In this document: piece by piece, positions 42,152 through 53,110 of the stretch
Numbering within the stretch: the first letter of the stretch is position 1
Layout: each line of letters opens with the position of its first letter
Assembly (NCBI GenBank): GCA_902729315.2
Contig: LR746281.1
Coordinates: 129,001 to 193,000, forward strand
Length of the DNA stretch: 64,000 nt
Direction: 5' to 3'
DNA from: Spirodela intermedia
Lineage: Eukaryota > Streptophyta > Magnoliopsida > Alismatales > Araceae
The notes under the pieces: model-generated
Seen by the model: the letters and a program-made list of their open reading frames with translations, nothing else
Databases searched by the model: none
What the model was told of the DNA's origin: nothing
Program-made: the position numbers and the translations under genes

Positions 42152-44326
42152 ATGGCTACTTCGCTTCTCCCTCTGCGTCTGCAGAGGCCTCACGTCGTCC
42201 TCCCGGAGCCTGCCTTGGTTTACTCTCCTTCCCGGAGAGACCCTTTTCGCCGTACTCGCCTTGGATGGGCTTCCCGATGCCCTCTCCTTGTTCGGGCCTC
42301 CTCGCAGGGGCCTCCTTCCTCCTCCGGACAGTCCTCAGCGTGGGAGAGGGAGGAGGCGAGGTGGCTTCGGGAGGAGCAACGGTGGCTCCGGGAAGAGCAG
42401 CGGTGGCTACGGGAGGAGTCCCGGTGGAATTCCGAGCGGGAGGCCCTCCTGCGCGACATCGCCGCCCTAAAGCTTCGAATCGAGGAGCTGGAGAGGGAGG
42501 GTCCCCCCCAATTGGCGGTCTCCGACGCCGCCGCGAGCCTCGAGACGTTGCTGCGAGCGATGAAGGAGCGCGTGGCGGCGGCGGCGGCGGCGGCGGAAGG
42601 CGGACCCAGGGTCCCCCCTGCCCTGGCGGAGGAGGCCGACGTTAAGGAGATGATCCTCGAGGAGATTACCGTATCGGAGGGAGTCGCCGTGCAGAAGAGG
42701 CCCAAAGGGGATGGCGAGGAGGACAAGAAAAGGAGGATGCTGAGGGTGGGCGCCGAAGGAAATGACGTCCGAGCAATGCAGGTTTGCGCCGAACCACGCT
42801 TCTCCTTTCTTGCATCCCGCCCCTTGAAGTTGGAAACAGTCTGCCGACTGGACTGCGAGCCAGAGAGATTCCGCTCTTTCCCATCGGAATCTCGCATTCA
42901 ATAAGCTCTCAATCTTTTTCGCTCATCAATCATCATATTTGATTGCAGAAAAAATAAAGCTTTCCATCAGATATTACCCCCGATTGCATGGCATTGTTTG
43001 TTTCCGATATCAAACCAAGACAACTCGCGATTTATCTCTCGTCTAGATCTCGGATTTTTCTTTTTCGAGGACAAAATAACCCAGAGAGGGTGGATGGGTG
43101 GATGGATCTCGCTTTGGACGTCCGGTTTGGCTCGATTTCAGAGACCCAACCAGGATATAGATGATGTGGTCGAGAGTCGGAGGCGTCCCTTCATCTGGAT
43201 CTTGGAGCTTCTCTTTTTTGCCTGTTCTTGTCAGCTACCACCGATGAAGAGAATAAGCGTTGTTTTGGCAGGAAGCGCTCCAGATGCTGGGGTTCTACTC
43301 AGGTGAGGAGGACATGGAGTTCGAAACTTTCTCGAGTGGGACCGAGCGAGCTGTGAAAACATGGCAAGTGAGTGCTCGATCCGACTGTCTGCCTTAATTC
43401 CTCTGAGAAACAGTAAGAAGAAGCGTGCGGCCGAGATCTTCGATTCCATTTCTCTTATTCATCCGTTGACCCGCCGGGTTTCCTGCGTATGTCTTGAAGG
43501 CCTCCTTGGGAGCCATCGAGAATGGGATCATGAGCCCGGAACTGCTAGAGAGGCTGTTTGACGATCCAGGAACGGGCAAGGCGGTGGAGGTAAGCGAAAA
43601 TGGTGGCGGGGGAGATACGGCCTCCGAGATTAAGACTAAAAATATATGTTTTAAAAAAACTCTGTTTCTGGGTAGTATTTTCTTTGTGAGAACCCAGTGC
43701 CCATCTCGCATCGTTGGATCGTTATTTTCTGAGGTATTTGCTGCCGCGTTACTTCTCTCGTCGCCAGGGCGGCGGAAACGGAGCAGCGGTCTCCTCCCTG
43801 GCGGGGTTTGCGGAGATCCAGAAGAAGGAGGTCGACATGGACGAGGACATGACGGATGTGCAGGTGTCTGGACACAGAGTCTTCCTCCTCGGGGAGAACC
43901 GGTGGGAGGAGCCGTCGAGGCTGGCGGACAGGAACAGGCCCATCGGGAACAAGGGGACGACGACGTCGCCTTCTTCTACCAGGTGTCTCACCTGCCGGGG
44001 AGAGGGCCGCCTGATGTGCACGGGTAATGCATTCTTCAATCGAAGCTCATGTTGTCCTCTGGGTCGGGCGCTTGATTTCTGACTCTCTTTCTGCTGCAGA
44101 ATGCGACGGCACGGGTGAGCCCAACATCGAACCGCAGGTCTCTCTCTCTCTCACACACACACACACTCTCTCTCTCTCACTATCACTCAGAGACAGAGGT
44201 CTGAGCTCTCTTCGCCCGCCCGATTTGCAGTTTCTCGAGTGGGTCGACGAGGGAGCCAAGTGCCCCTACTGCGAGGGCCGCGGCTACACCGTCTGCGACG
44301 TCTGCGGAGGGAAGGCCGTCGCCTAA
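42152..44326 (+). CDS. PTAC5: Plastid transcriptionally active chromosome protein 5 (pTAC5)
   Basis: pTAC5 is a chloroplast nucleoid-associated protein with a DnaJ-type zinc finger. Six exons: 42152-42781, 43272-43367, 43500-43589, 43768-44023, 44100-44137 and 44231-44326. They give 401 residues; the Arabidopsis protein is of similar length. The N-terminus (MATSLLPLRLQRP..., about 50 residues rich in Arg/Ser/Pro) looks like a plastid transit peptide. A coiled coil follows at about 65-110, with Trp every seven residues in the repeated WLREEQR unit. Exons 2-3 encode the peptidoglycan-binding-like fold, EALQMLGFYSGEEDMEFETF, RAVKTWQASLGAIENGIMSPELLERLF. The C-terminus has four Cys pairs of the DnaJ central type: CLTCRGEG (345-352), CTGEC (356-360), CPYCEGRG (381-388) and CDVCGG (392-397). 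There is no J-domain, as expected. All introns are GT-AG. Confidence 0.93.
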
Positions 44327-44813
44327 CCGCGCGTCCGCCGGAGCTTTCGCCGGAGAAAACCAGGCGCTGAGCAGGAGAAAACCCTGAAGGAGAACCCGAG
44401 CATGGCCTCCACCAGTCCCCGTTACAGCAGCTGTACATCCCCCTCCGTCTTCTTCTCAAACCTTCGACAGAAACAAATGTATAAGAGAAAGCCGGCGTCT
44501 TTAATGTCTCAGTCTTTCTCTATACTCCTAACCATTGACTATGGGGTTGACTGTTGACTGATTGACTTGTGGTTTGAAACTGGCTTTGGCCAGGCTGATC
44601 TGGAGAGGCTCGGACCGGCGAATGGGCTGACTCCGACCAGACGGTCAAGCAGGTTTGGACCGGGGGAAATGGGCCGTCCGGGTCGGGCGGATCCGGGTTC
44701 ACGAACAGGCCGATCGAGCGGCGGCGGAAAGGGCGGAGGGGATGGCCGGCGGCGATCGACGGCGGCGGCGGATTACTGGTGGGCGACGGACGACGGTGCT
44801 GCCCATCTGCAGC

Positions 44814-44814
<1 letters not shown>

Positions 44815-44862
<48 letters not shown>

Positions 44863-44875
44863 GGAGGGAGGGAGG
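44815..44875. repeat. (GA)n-rich microsatellite between pTAC5 and NSN1
   Basis: GA dinucleotides with a few GGA interruptions toward the right end. Confidence 0.9.
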
Positions 44876-44995
44876 GATTCGGTCCGTTGTTTCGCCAGTG
44901 CAACGGATTCCCGTCAACATCCTGCTAGCGTTTCGTATCCGAACCACGATAGCGGATCCGAAAAAGCTTGGGGGAGGAGGGTAAGAGAGACGGTC

Positions 44996-45003
44996 TAGGG
45001 TTT
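44996..45003 (-). promoter_or_regulatory. Telo-box-like element upstream of NSN1
   Basis: TAGGGTTT on the plus strand (AAACCCTA on the minus) is the telo-box core found in promoters of many plant ribosome-biogenesis genes. It lies about 990 bp before the ATG, or about 215 bp before the proposed leader-intron donor, so it would be near a promoter if that leader intron is real. It is outside the duplicated segment. Confidence 0.35.
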
Positions 45004-45119
45004 AAGACGTTGTGCGGCGGTAGGGGACCTGCGGGCTGCTGCCGCCTCCTCGATCGTCGGGGGCCGCTCGTCGTGGACATTTGCCTTTCACGAAGTGGAG
45101 TAGGTCTGGACTTAATCCG

Positions 45120-45950
45120 TGGGCTTCTGCGTTCCGGGTTGACTCCAGGTTGTTGATTGCTCGGGCGCTTGCCTTGGACCAAGGTCCGTTGTGCCGCCCT
45201 CGCTCGCCCTGCATCCGGTTAGTACAGTGCCACTATTTCAGGGATTTTTGCTTGTATTCTGTTATTGGTGTGAGTACGGTCCTCGTCCTCGATTGTGGGT
45301 GGAAGAGCGGTTCTGGAGGGGTTGCAGTGTCTGTCTCCTGCGTCTGGAGGGAAACATCTTTTTTTTTGGGGACCTCTTGCTTTGATTGTTCCTCCTTCGT
45401 ACTTCCCATGCGAAATGAGTGGCGTATTAGAAGCTCGTCTTGATTGAAATTTCTGCCACAATTCAGCACTCCTGCGCCTCAAGGGGTCCTGCGGCAGAAA
45501 AGCTCCTTGGAAAACCTACCTACGTCATTAGGGTAGTTCCAGTCCTCTTTGGAGGTTTTTACGAATGCGCATCTGCATTTGAAAGTCTCTACTCTGTTAG
45601 TTTCAGCAAATCCTGTTCGGAGTTGTCGCTGCCAGTGCCGCTTCGTGTGCGGAAAAGGGTTTCCTCTGTACTTCCTTTGCCTCCCTCAAGAGGAATAAAT
45701 TACGCGGCCTTGTAGTCAATCGTTTGAATATTTGAAATCAGCCTCGGATGCATTTGGAAGCAGCTCCCCTCTCGGAAGCATCCCTTCAAAGCAGTAAACT
45801 CGTGTATCTTCTCCCGTAGACCTTTTTGAATAAGTTCTTCCCTTTTTTGTTCACTGGATTTTTCACTGTCTCTTACGTCCCACTTGTGACAAGTTTTACG
45901 CGCTTTCTCTACCACCAGTCCAGCTTTCCCAGATCATTGAGTGTGACTCC
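45120..45950 (+). repeat. Copy A of a direct duplication: upstream/leader region of NSN1
   Basis: This stretch aligns by eye, in the same orientation, with 50270-51137. Shared blocks in the same order include a 30-base identical run (45245-45274 against 50387-50416), TTAGAAGCTCGTCTTGATTG, TTTCTGCCACAATTCAGCAC, CCTTGGAAAACCTAC, CTCCCGTAGACCT and CCCAGATCAT near the right end. Differences are small substitutions and short indels. It ends about 35 bp before the NSN1 start codon, so it probably contains the NSN1 first leader exon and most of a leader intron. Confidence 0.9.
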
Positions 45951-45984
45951 TTAGGCGAAGGGCGTATTCCTACATTCCGCGAAA

Positions 45985-48900
45985 ATGGTGAAGAAAAGCA
46001 AGAGTGAGTCATCCAATTCCGCAGTTCAGTTCCTCGTTTTTATTTAACTTCCGGGTCGGTTCTCATCCTGGCACGATGCACGGGTATGGCAGAGAGTAAG
46101 AGCAAGAGAGTTACTCTGCGGAAGAAGTACAAGATTATAAAGAAGGTGAAAGAGCACCACAAGAAGAAGGCCAAGGAGGCGAAGAAGCTTGGTTTGAACC
46201 GGAAACAGAAGGTTGAGAAGGACCCAGGTATTCCTAATGACTGGCCTTTCAAGGAGCAGGAACTCAAAGCTCTCGAGGTTCGTAGAGCTCGTGCCCTGGA
46301 GGACTTGGAGCAAAAGAAGGCAGCTAGAAAAGAGAGGGTGCGCACTTCCTTATAATTTGGTTACTCCCCTGTGTCTTTGGTAAAATTAGTGGCACTTTCT
46401 TGCTCTATTTCAACCGTCTTTTACCAAGTTAGAAGCAAATTTTGTGATTGTTTTTAAAAACAGTAACCTTTTGTTGTGCCTCATATTAGCAAAAGTTTAT
46501 GATTAAATCATTCTTTAAGCAGGATTCTTGTTTTAAACGACCAGAATTTGCAATTCAAACTTTGCAGTGGTCTATTATTTTATTTTTGTTTAATGCCCTC
46601 TGACCGTGCTGAACAAAACACTTGATCGAATTATTTTATTTTATTTTGGACTATTATCCTGTTTTGGTTAATCCTTATTTCGCATTATGTTTCATTTGGC
46701 TGGGTGTCCGAGCCAAACGTATTCAAACCAGTGATATTGTGGTCCGAATGGTGCCTGGTTGTCTGAGATATGTTGATGACGGTCATTGAAACTCATTGTG
46801 TTTCGTCCGCAGGCTCAAAATAGAAAACTAGGACTTCTGAAGGATGATGATACTCAGGAGTCGGCTGATATGCTAACTGATGAAGATTCCGTGGATAAAA
46901 ACGGGCCACAAGCTGTAGCAAGCAACAAAAACCATGGTAGGCGTTTTATTAATTATCAACTATTTGTCTGTTTCTTTTTTTTTTTTGCATTTTTTAATTA
47001 TACATTTCATGTTAAGAGGCTTAATTTCTGTAGATCTATATTGAATTATTGTATTATTTTCAGATCACTCAGAAAGATCTTTCTTCAAAGAACTTGTAAA
47101 AGTTATTGAGGCGTCAGATGTCATCTTGGAGGTCCTTGATGCCCGAGATCCTCTTGGTACTCGTTGTGTTGATATGGAAAAGATGGTGCTGAAGTCGGAT
47201 CCAAACAAGCGCATCGTTTTGCTTCTTAATAAAATAGGTAAACTATTCATCCGATTAATCTTTATTCTTCATCTTACTCCCGCGGAAAAGCATTCCGGAT
47301 ATGCAATATTTGATTCCCTATATTCAGTCTCGATCAATTAACGCTGACTTTGTCCAATTCTCTCGGTACTGTGATATTTCAATAGAAGATATACATATCA
47401 ACACTTTTAAATGAATTTTTTTTCGGTGAGAATATTCGTTTGGCTTGTTGCTGAGATGGTTTACTTTGCTAATGTACAAATTGATTCTGTATTTTTAGAT
47501 CTTGTCCCCCGGGAAGCTGTGCAGAAGTGGCTCAAATATTTCAGAGAGGAGTTGCCTACGGTGGCCTTCAAGTGCAGCACACAGGAGCAGCGGTCCAATT
47601 TGGGATGGAAATCTTCCTCAAAGGCTTCTAAACAGATCAATACACCACAGACAAGCGACTGTCTTGGGGCCGAAACCCTTATAAAATTACTCAAGAATTA
47701 TTCCAGGAGCCATGAGGTATGCCGATTTCATATTCTCACCATCGAAGTTCATTCTGGTTCCCACTTGTTGACTTTTCAGTGAATGGCAATAGGCTGATAA
47801 AAGCATATAGCTAGACAATGTGTTGATCAAATAGAGTATTTTTCGGAAGAGCATTTACTTGCAGATGTAGCTGGTATTTTTATGCTTTTCTTCACCATCT
47901 TTCGGGTCCCGTCACTGTTGAGTGTGTTCTTCCACTATGCATTTTACCTTTTGATTCTCTCCCTTCCCGCTACGTTTTTTCCTGAGGTTAATGGTCTCTC
48001 CTTCAGATTAGCTAGCTAGTCAGCTGAACGTCTGTCGAAATTAGAGGTCGTGGCGATTAAATTGCGATGAGATTATTTTTCTCACTTACTCAGGGAACTC
48101 ATTCGCCAAGCATTTTCTGCTTATTTTCAGTTTTTTTTAATGGGAGAAATGAGAGAATGATAGGCACATTGAGAAGTCAAATCATGGTGATTCAAGCTAA
48201 TTTCGCTGGTTATCCTCGTGATCAGAGGTGGTATATGAGTGTTTTTTGCTATGATATATGCTTTCATATTCGTCTTCGTCTGCTTTATTTCTGTGAAAAT
48301 ATTACGGGCCATGGGATCCTATCTTCTAATCTGTTTTTTGCAGCTAAAACTGTCTATCACTGTGGGAATCGTGGGGCTTCCCAATGTCGGTAAAAGTAGT
48401 CTGATCAACAGCCTGAAAAGATCGCACGTTGTCAACGCCGGCGCCACCCCTGGGCTGACGAAGTCAATGCAAGAAGTCCAGTTGGATAAGAAAGTCAAAC
48501 TATTGGACTGCCCTGGAGTGGTGATGCTCAGGTCGGGAGGGAGCGATGCCTCCATGGTTCTTCGCAACTGCAAAAGAATAGAGAAGCTGGACGATCCCAT
48601 AGCTCCGGGTAAATCCATCACCTCCCTCTACGGCACCTTCTTTTGGCTTACCTCCAGTCGTTGTATTGCTGGCCGTCCGTTAACTCACTGCTTTTTCCGT
48701 GGGGGCGTGGGGTCGTGGGGGCGTTGACTTTTCTTCTTCTATTTCCAGTGAAGGAGATTCTTAGGCTCTGCCCCGCCGAAAGGCTGATGTCTCTCTACAA
48801 GCTCCCCAAGTTCAGCTCGGTCGATGATTTCCTCCAGAAGGTGGCCGGTCTGCGGGGCAAGCTGAAGAAGGGCGGCATTCTGGACACGGAGGCCGCCGCG

Positions 48901-49655
48901 AGGATCGTCTTGCACGATTGGAACGAGGGTGGGTTAACCGTGCTCCTCCGCCTCCAGTGAGAGGGTCAATTCAGTCGGCTGTAGGGGTCTTCTGATACTG
49001 AGACTGGCTGTCAATGCCCACCTCTTCGCAGGGAAGATCCACTACTACACGCTGCCGCCGGCGAGGGACAACGTGGGGGAGGTGTCGATCGTGGCGGAAT
49101 TTAGCAAGGAATTCGACGTTGACGAGGTCTACAAGGCGGAGTCTTCGGTCATCGGAAGCCTTGCCTTGGCGGAGGACTTCAAGCATATGGAGGTCCCACC
49201 TGGGTCCCCGTTGACTCTCGACGACAGCATGATGCTGCAGGAGGTGGGATCCTCTCTCATATCCTCTTCTTCTTCTTTAGATCTCTGTGACAGAAATACG
49301 CCTCCTCGGCTTCTGTCTAATGGGGCGTCATTTCTGTATCTATCTGTGTTGGTGGTCCCCCCAGGGCGAGGTGGGAAAAGCAGAAGAGGAAGAGGAAGGA
49401 GAAGGAACCCAGGCCGGGGAGAAGAAGCCCGCCGTCAAAACGGGGAGACAAAACGACAAGCTTTACAGTGCCGAAGGCATACTGGACCCGCGCTTGCGGC
49501 GAGCGGAGAAGAAGAGAACCCGGAAAGCCCGCAAGTCAACGGAGATGGACGCCGACTACGACTTCAAGGTTGACTTCTTCGGCAAGCAGGCGGGCCCTGG
49601 GAGCGAGGAGGACGATGAAGGTGGGGAGGCGGCGGCCGTCCGGATGGAGGAATGA
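45985..49655 (+). CDS. NSN1: Nucleostemin-like GTPase NSN1 (nucleolar, circularly permuted)
   Basis: Nucleolar GTPase needed for pre-60S ribosome maturation and, in Arabidopsis, for growth and flower development. Nine exons: 45985-46003, 46093-46337, 46813-46936, 47064-47237, 47499-47716, 48344-48608, 48749-48928, 49032-49243 and 49365-49655. They give 575 residues; Arabidopsis NSN1 is about 580. Seen: basic nucleolar start [32 protein letters not shown], then GTPase motifs in the permuted order G5-like [10 protein letters not shown]4 NKID (about 185-188), G1 GLPNVGKSS (271-279), G2 ATPGLT and G3 DCPGV. Then [12 protein letters not shown] and an acidic/basic tail rich in Glu and Lys. The first exon contributes only six codons plus one base. 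The last three exons are much more GC-rich than exons 2-5. All introns are GT-AG. Confidence 0.95.
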
Positions 49656-51319
49656 AGCTCGTCTCAATTTTGACCACCGGAATTGCATCACTTTTTGAAC
49701 ATTTTTTTGGTTAGGCTTGCGAGTCAATCGATATCTTATCTTAATGGCGGCGGGTGAGTCAGAGTCAGCGGCTCCGGAAGCTTTCCACCCGACGTCAAAC
49801 AAAGCCTTTAGAGGCCTCGGTAGTAGGAGATTGATCAATCCGTCACGTGCAAGCGGTTGACATTTATGGGCAAATCCGCACTTTGGGCGTTCGGACGGAT
49901 CTCATGGAGGTCGTCCCCCGATGGGTCTCCGCACGGGTGACGTTTCCTGGGGTCCAGTCAGCTTCTGACACGTCCGGGAGCGAGCATGAGAGACACCGGT
50001 TGGGAGGGGGGGGATAGAAAGTAAATAGAGTCGTGTTTAGGGGTATTTACGTCTTCTATCTTGAGGAGATCAGAGCCGTTGGGGCCACCTGGCAGAGGAG
50101 CATCTCCTCTTTATCGGGTTTGCTTTTTATAAATTCGTAAATCTCCGCGCTTCTGGGTTTGGGTTGCCCCCAAGAGGGCGAGGGTTTCAGGATCGATCTA
50201 CGGGTGTTGCCAGGAGGGGAAGGCGGAGGAAGGGGAAAGAAGGGGCAGAGAGAGAATCCATCGAGGGGAATACTTGGCGTCTGCATTCTCCTCCAGGTTG
50301 AGGATCGCTCGGGCGCTTGCCCTGAAGCAAGATCCGTTGTTCCGTCCTCACTCGCCCTGCTTCCGGTTAGTACAGTGTTTCAGGGTTTTTTGCTTGTATT
50401 CTGTTATTGGTGTGAGCATGGTCCTCGTCCTCGTCCTCGATTGTTGTTGGAAGAGCCGTTCTGGAGGGGTGCAGTGTCTGTTTCCTGCGTCTCGACGGAA
50501 ACTTATTTTTCTTTTTCTCGGACCTCTTGTTTTGATCGTTCCTCCTTCGTCCTTCCCGCGCGAAGTGAGCGGCGTGTTAGAAGCTCGTCTTGATTGAACA
50601 TTTCTGCCACAATTCAGCACTTCTGCGCCTCAGGGGGTGCTGCGGCAGAAAATCTCCTTGGAAAACCTACGTACGTTATTAGGGTTGTTCCAGTCCCCTT
50701 TGGAGGTTTTTTATTGTTCTCATCTTCAGTGTTTCAGCGGCCGTTTTGATTGTCTCCTTCTCTGTTAGTTTCAGCAAATCCTCGTTGCTGGCGCCGCTAC
50801 GTGTTCAGAAAAGTGATTCTTCTGTAATTTATTTGCCTCCTTTAAGAATAAAAAATCAAGGGGCTTTGTTGTCAATCGTTTGAATCTTGTTGTATATACC
50901 TGGGGAATATTTGAAAAAGTATGATCGGCGTCGGATGATGCTTTTAGAAGCAATGTCCCCCCTCTGAAGCATCCTTTCAAAACATTCAGCTCGTGTATTT
51001 TCTCCCGTAGACCTCTTTATATAAGTCAATTCCCGCATTTGTTCCTCAGATTTTTCATTGTATTTCTACGTCTGACAGGGCGTACTCGCTTTCCCTATCA
51101 CCAGCCCAGCCGTCCCAGATCATCGAGTTACTCCCATGATGCACCCGCGCAGAATGTTTCGGGCGGCCTTGGAATGCCTTGCGAAGACTGGCTTCTTGCA
51201 TAGCAGGTTATGCTGTTCTAGTGGTTGATTTCCTTTAGCTCGCTACGTGGCTAGTAGCGTACTTGCACTCTCTGAGTGAAATGAGACGGAGTGGTGGAGA
51301 CATTTGGTATATTTAGGTT
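49656..51319. other. Intergenic and leader region between NSN1 and MUSTANG
   Basis: About 1.66 kb. The first 600 bp should hold the NSN1 3' UTR and the MUSTANG promoter. Copy B of the duplicated leader runs from about 50270 to 51137. A possible leader intron runs from the donor GT at 50366 to the acceptor AG at 51316, three bases before the MUSTANG ATG. The donor lies at the position equivalent to the one proposed for NSN1. No coding sequence was recognised. Confidence 0.5.
50270..51137 (+). repeat. Copy B of the NSN1 leader duplication, upstream of MUSTANG
   Basis: Direct copy of 45120-45950, about 5.1 kb downstream, in the same orientation. Similarity begins around TCCAGGTTG and GCTCGGGCGCTTGCC and continues past CCCAGATCAT. 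Relative to copy A it has short insertions (for example near 50725-50760 and 50895-50910). The remaining 180 bp up to the MUSTANG ATG are not similar to copy A. Confidence 0.9.
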
Positions 51320-53110
51320 ATGGCGGACCACTCTCTAGCTGTTCAAGATGGCGCTTTACCTGTCGGAAACTATACGTTAGCTGTTGGGCAAGAGTTTCCA
51401 GATGTAGAAACTTGCAGAAGAACACTCAAGGATATTGCAATTGCTATGCACTTTGATCTTCGGATAGTAAAATCCGACCGGAGCCGATTCATAGCCAAGT
51501 GTTCAAAGGAAGGATGCCCCTGGCGTGTTCACGTGGCAAAGTGCCCAGGTGTTCCAACATTCTCTGTAAGGACATTGCAGGGTGAGCACACTTGTGAAGG
51601 AGTTCAAAACCTACATCACCAGCAGGCGTCGGTTGGTTGGGTTGCCAGGTCTGTGGAAGCCCGCCTCAGAGATAACCCCCAGTACAAGCCCAAGGAGATT
51701 CTGCAAGATATCCGGGAACAGCATGGCGTTGCTGTTTCATATATGCAGGCCTGGCGCGGTAAGGAACGTAGTCTGGCTGCTGTTCATGGCACGTTTGAAG
51801 ATGGTTATCGCCTTCTTCCGGCATATTGTGAGCAGATTAGAAAAACTAACCCTGGAAGCATTGCATTGGTTTATGCTTCCGGGCAAGAACAGTGCTTTCA
51901 GCGTCTGTTTATCTCATATCGTGCATCAATATCCGGATTCCTGCACGCTTGTCGGCCTCTCCTGGAGCTTGATAAGGCACAGCTGAAAGGAAAATACCTC
52001 GGAACTCTACTCTGTGCATCAGCTGTTGACGCCGACGACGCACTGTTCCCTCTGGCATTTGCTGTGGTTGACGCTGAGACTGAAGCCAACTGGATGTGGT
52101 TTCTTTCAGAACTGCGCAAACTTCTTGGAATGAATACAGAAAAGATGCCGATTCTCACTATATTATCAGACAGATCGAAGGGTATTGTGGAAGCAGTTGA
52201 GACGCATTTCCCCAGTGCGTTCCACGGTTTCTGTCTACGTCATGTGAGTGAGAACTTCCGAGATGAGTTCAAGAACACGAAACTTGTTAATATCTTCTGG
52301 AATGCTGTTTATGCCCTCACGTCTGTAGAGTTCGACGCCAGGGTGAGTGAAATGCTGGAAATTTCGGCTGATGTGATGCAGTGGTTTCAGCGCTTCCCCC
52401 CGAGCCTGTGGGCCGTGGCATATTTTGACGGGGTGAGATACGGGCACTTCACTTTAGGCATCACGGAGCTGTTGTACAACTGGGCCCTGGAGGGGCACGA
52501 GCTCCCCATCGTGCAGATGATGGAGAACATCCGTGTCCAGTTGACAAAATGGTTCGATGAGCGGCGAAATCTGGGGATGTCGTGGGCTTCCTCATATCTC
52601 GTACCCTCTGCCGAGAAGCTCATCTCCGAAGCCGTCGCAGACTCACACTGTTATCAAGTGCTGCGTGCAAATAAAGTGGAGTTTGAGATTGTGTCGTCCG
52701 AGCGGACGAACATTGTGGACATACAGACCCACTGCTGCTCGTGTCGCCGCTGGCAGATTTACGGCGTCCCGTGTGCGCACGCTGCAGCTGCGCTGATCTC
52801 CAGCGGCGAAGATGTGCGCCTCTACGTGAACGAGTGTTTCAGCGTTGAGAAATATCTTGAAACGTATTCGCAGACCATACATCCGGTGCCCGACAAGAGC
52901 CTCTGGAATGACGCGGCCGAAGGAGCAGCAGAGGACGGAGGTGCCAAGTTCGACGTGGTCATCCGGCCACCAAAGACCCGCCGCCCACCTGGCCGCCCCA
53001 AGAAGAAGGTTCTGAGGATCGAGAACTTCAAGCGTCCGAAGAGGGTCGTCCAGTGTGGCCGCTGTCATCTTTTAGGGCACTCTCAGAAGAAATGCACCAT
53101 GCCGGTCTGA
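51320..53110 (+). CDS. MUG: MUSTANG-family protein (domesticated Mutator-like transposase)
   Basis: MUSTANG proteins derive from Mutator-like transposases but are conserved single genes of flowering plants that no longer transpose; Arabidopsis MUG genes affect growth and flowering. A single uninterrupted 596-codon frame begins at 51320. Seen in order: EFPDVETCRRTLKDIAIAMH and CSKEGCPWRVHVAKCP with HTC (N-terminal zinc-binding MuDR region, about 25-95), DNPQYKPKEILQDIREQHGV, the MULE core with LELDKAQLKGKYLG, FAVVDAETEANW and ILSDRSKGIVEAV, then CCSCRRWQIYGVPCAHAAAAL (SWIM zinc finger, about 470-490), an AT-hook-like PPGRPKKK (about 556-563) and a CX2CX4HX4C zinc knuckle (579-592). Terminal inverted repeats of a Mutator element were not seen on either side, which supports domestication. 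The upstream region is a copy of the NSN1 leader. Confidence 0.94.
   Translation: MADHSLAVQDGALPVGNYTLAVGQEFPDVETCRRTLKDIAIAMHFDLRIVKSDRSRFIAKCSKEGCPWRVHVAKCPGVPTFSVRTLQGEHTCEGVQNLHHQQASVGWVARSVEARLRDNPQYKPKEILQDIREQHGVAVSYMQAWRGKERSLAAVHGTFEDGYRLLPAYCEQIRKTNPGSIALVYASGQEQCFQRLFISYRASISGFLHACRPLLELDKAQLKGKYLGTLLCASAVDADDALFPLAFAVVDAETEANWMWFLSELRKLLGMNTEKMPILTILSDRSKGIVEAVETHFPSAFHGFCLRHVSENFRDEFKNTKLVNIFWNAVYALTSVEFDARVSEMLEISADVMQWFQRFPPSLWAVAYFDGVRYGHFTLGITELLYNWALEGHELPIVQMMENIRVQLTKWFDERRNLGMSWASSYLVPSAEKLISEAVADSHCYQVLRANKVEFEIVSSERTNIVDIQTHCCSCRRWQIYGVPCAHAAAALISSGEDVRLYVNECFSVEKYLETYSQTIHPVPDKSLWNDAAEGAAEDGGAKFDVVIRPPKTRRPPGRPKKKVLRIENFKRPKRVVQCGRCHLLGHSQKKCTMPV

Larger units (their letters stand above)
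44327..45984. other. Intergenic and leader region between pTAC5 and NSN1
   Basis: About 1.66 kb. The left part is GC-rich with a GA run at 44815-44875. A telo-box-like TAGGGTTT lies at 44996-45003. From about 45120 to 45950 lies the copy A repeat, very similar to the segment upstream of the MUSTANG gene. A possible leader intron runs from the donor GT at 45218 to the acceptor AG at 45954, which would leave a short leader exon and the NSN1 start at 45985. No coding sequence was recognised. Confidence 0.5.
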
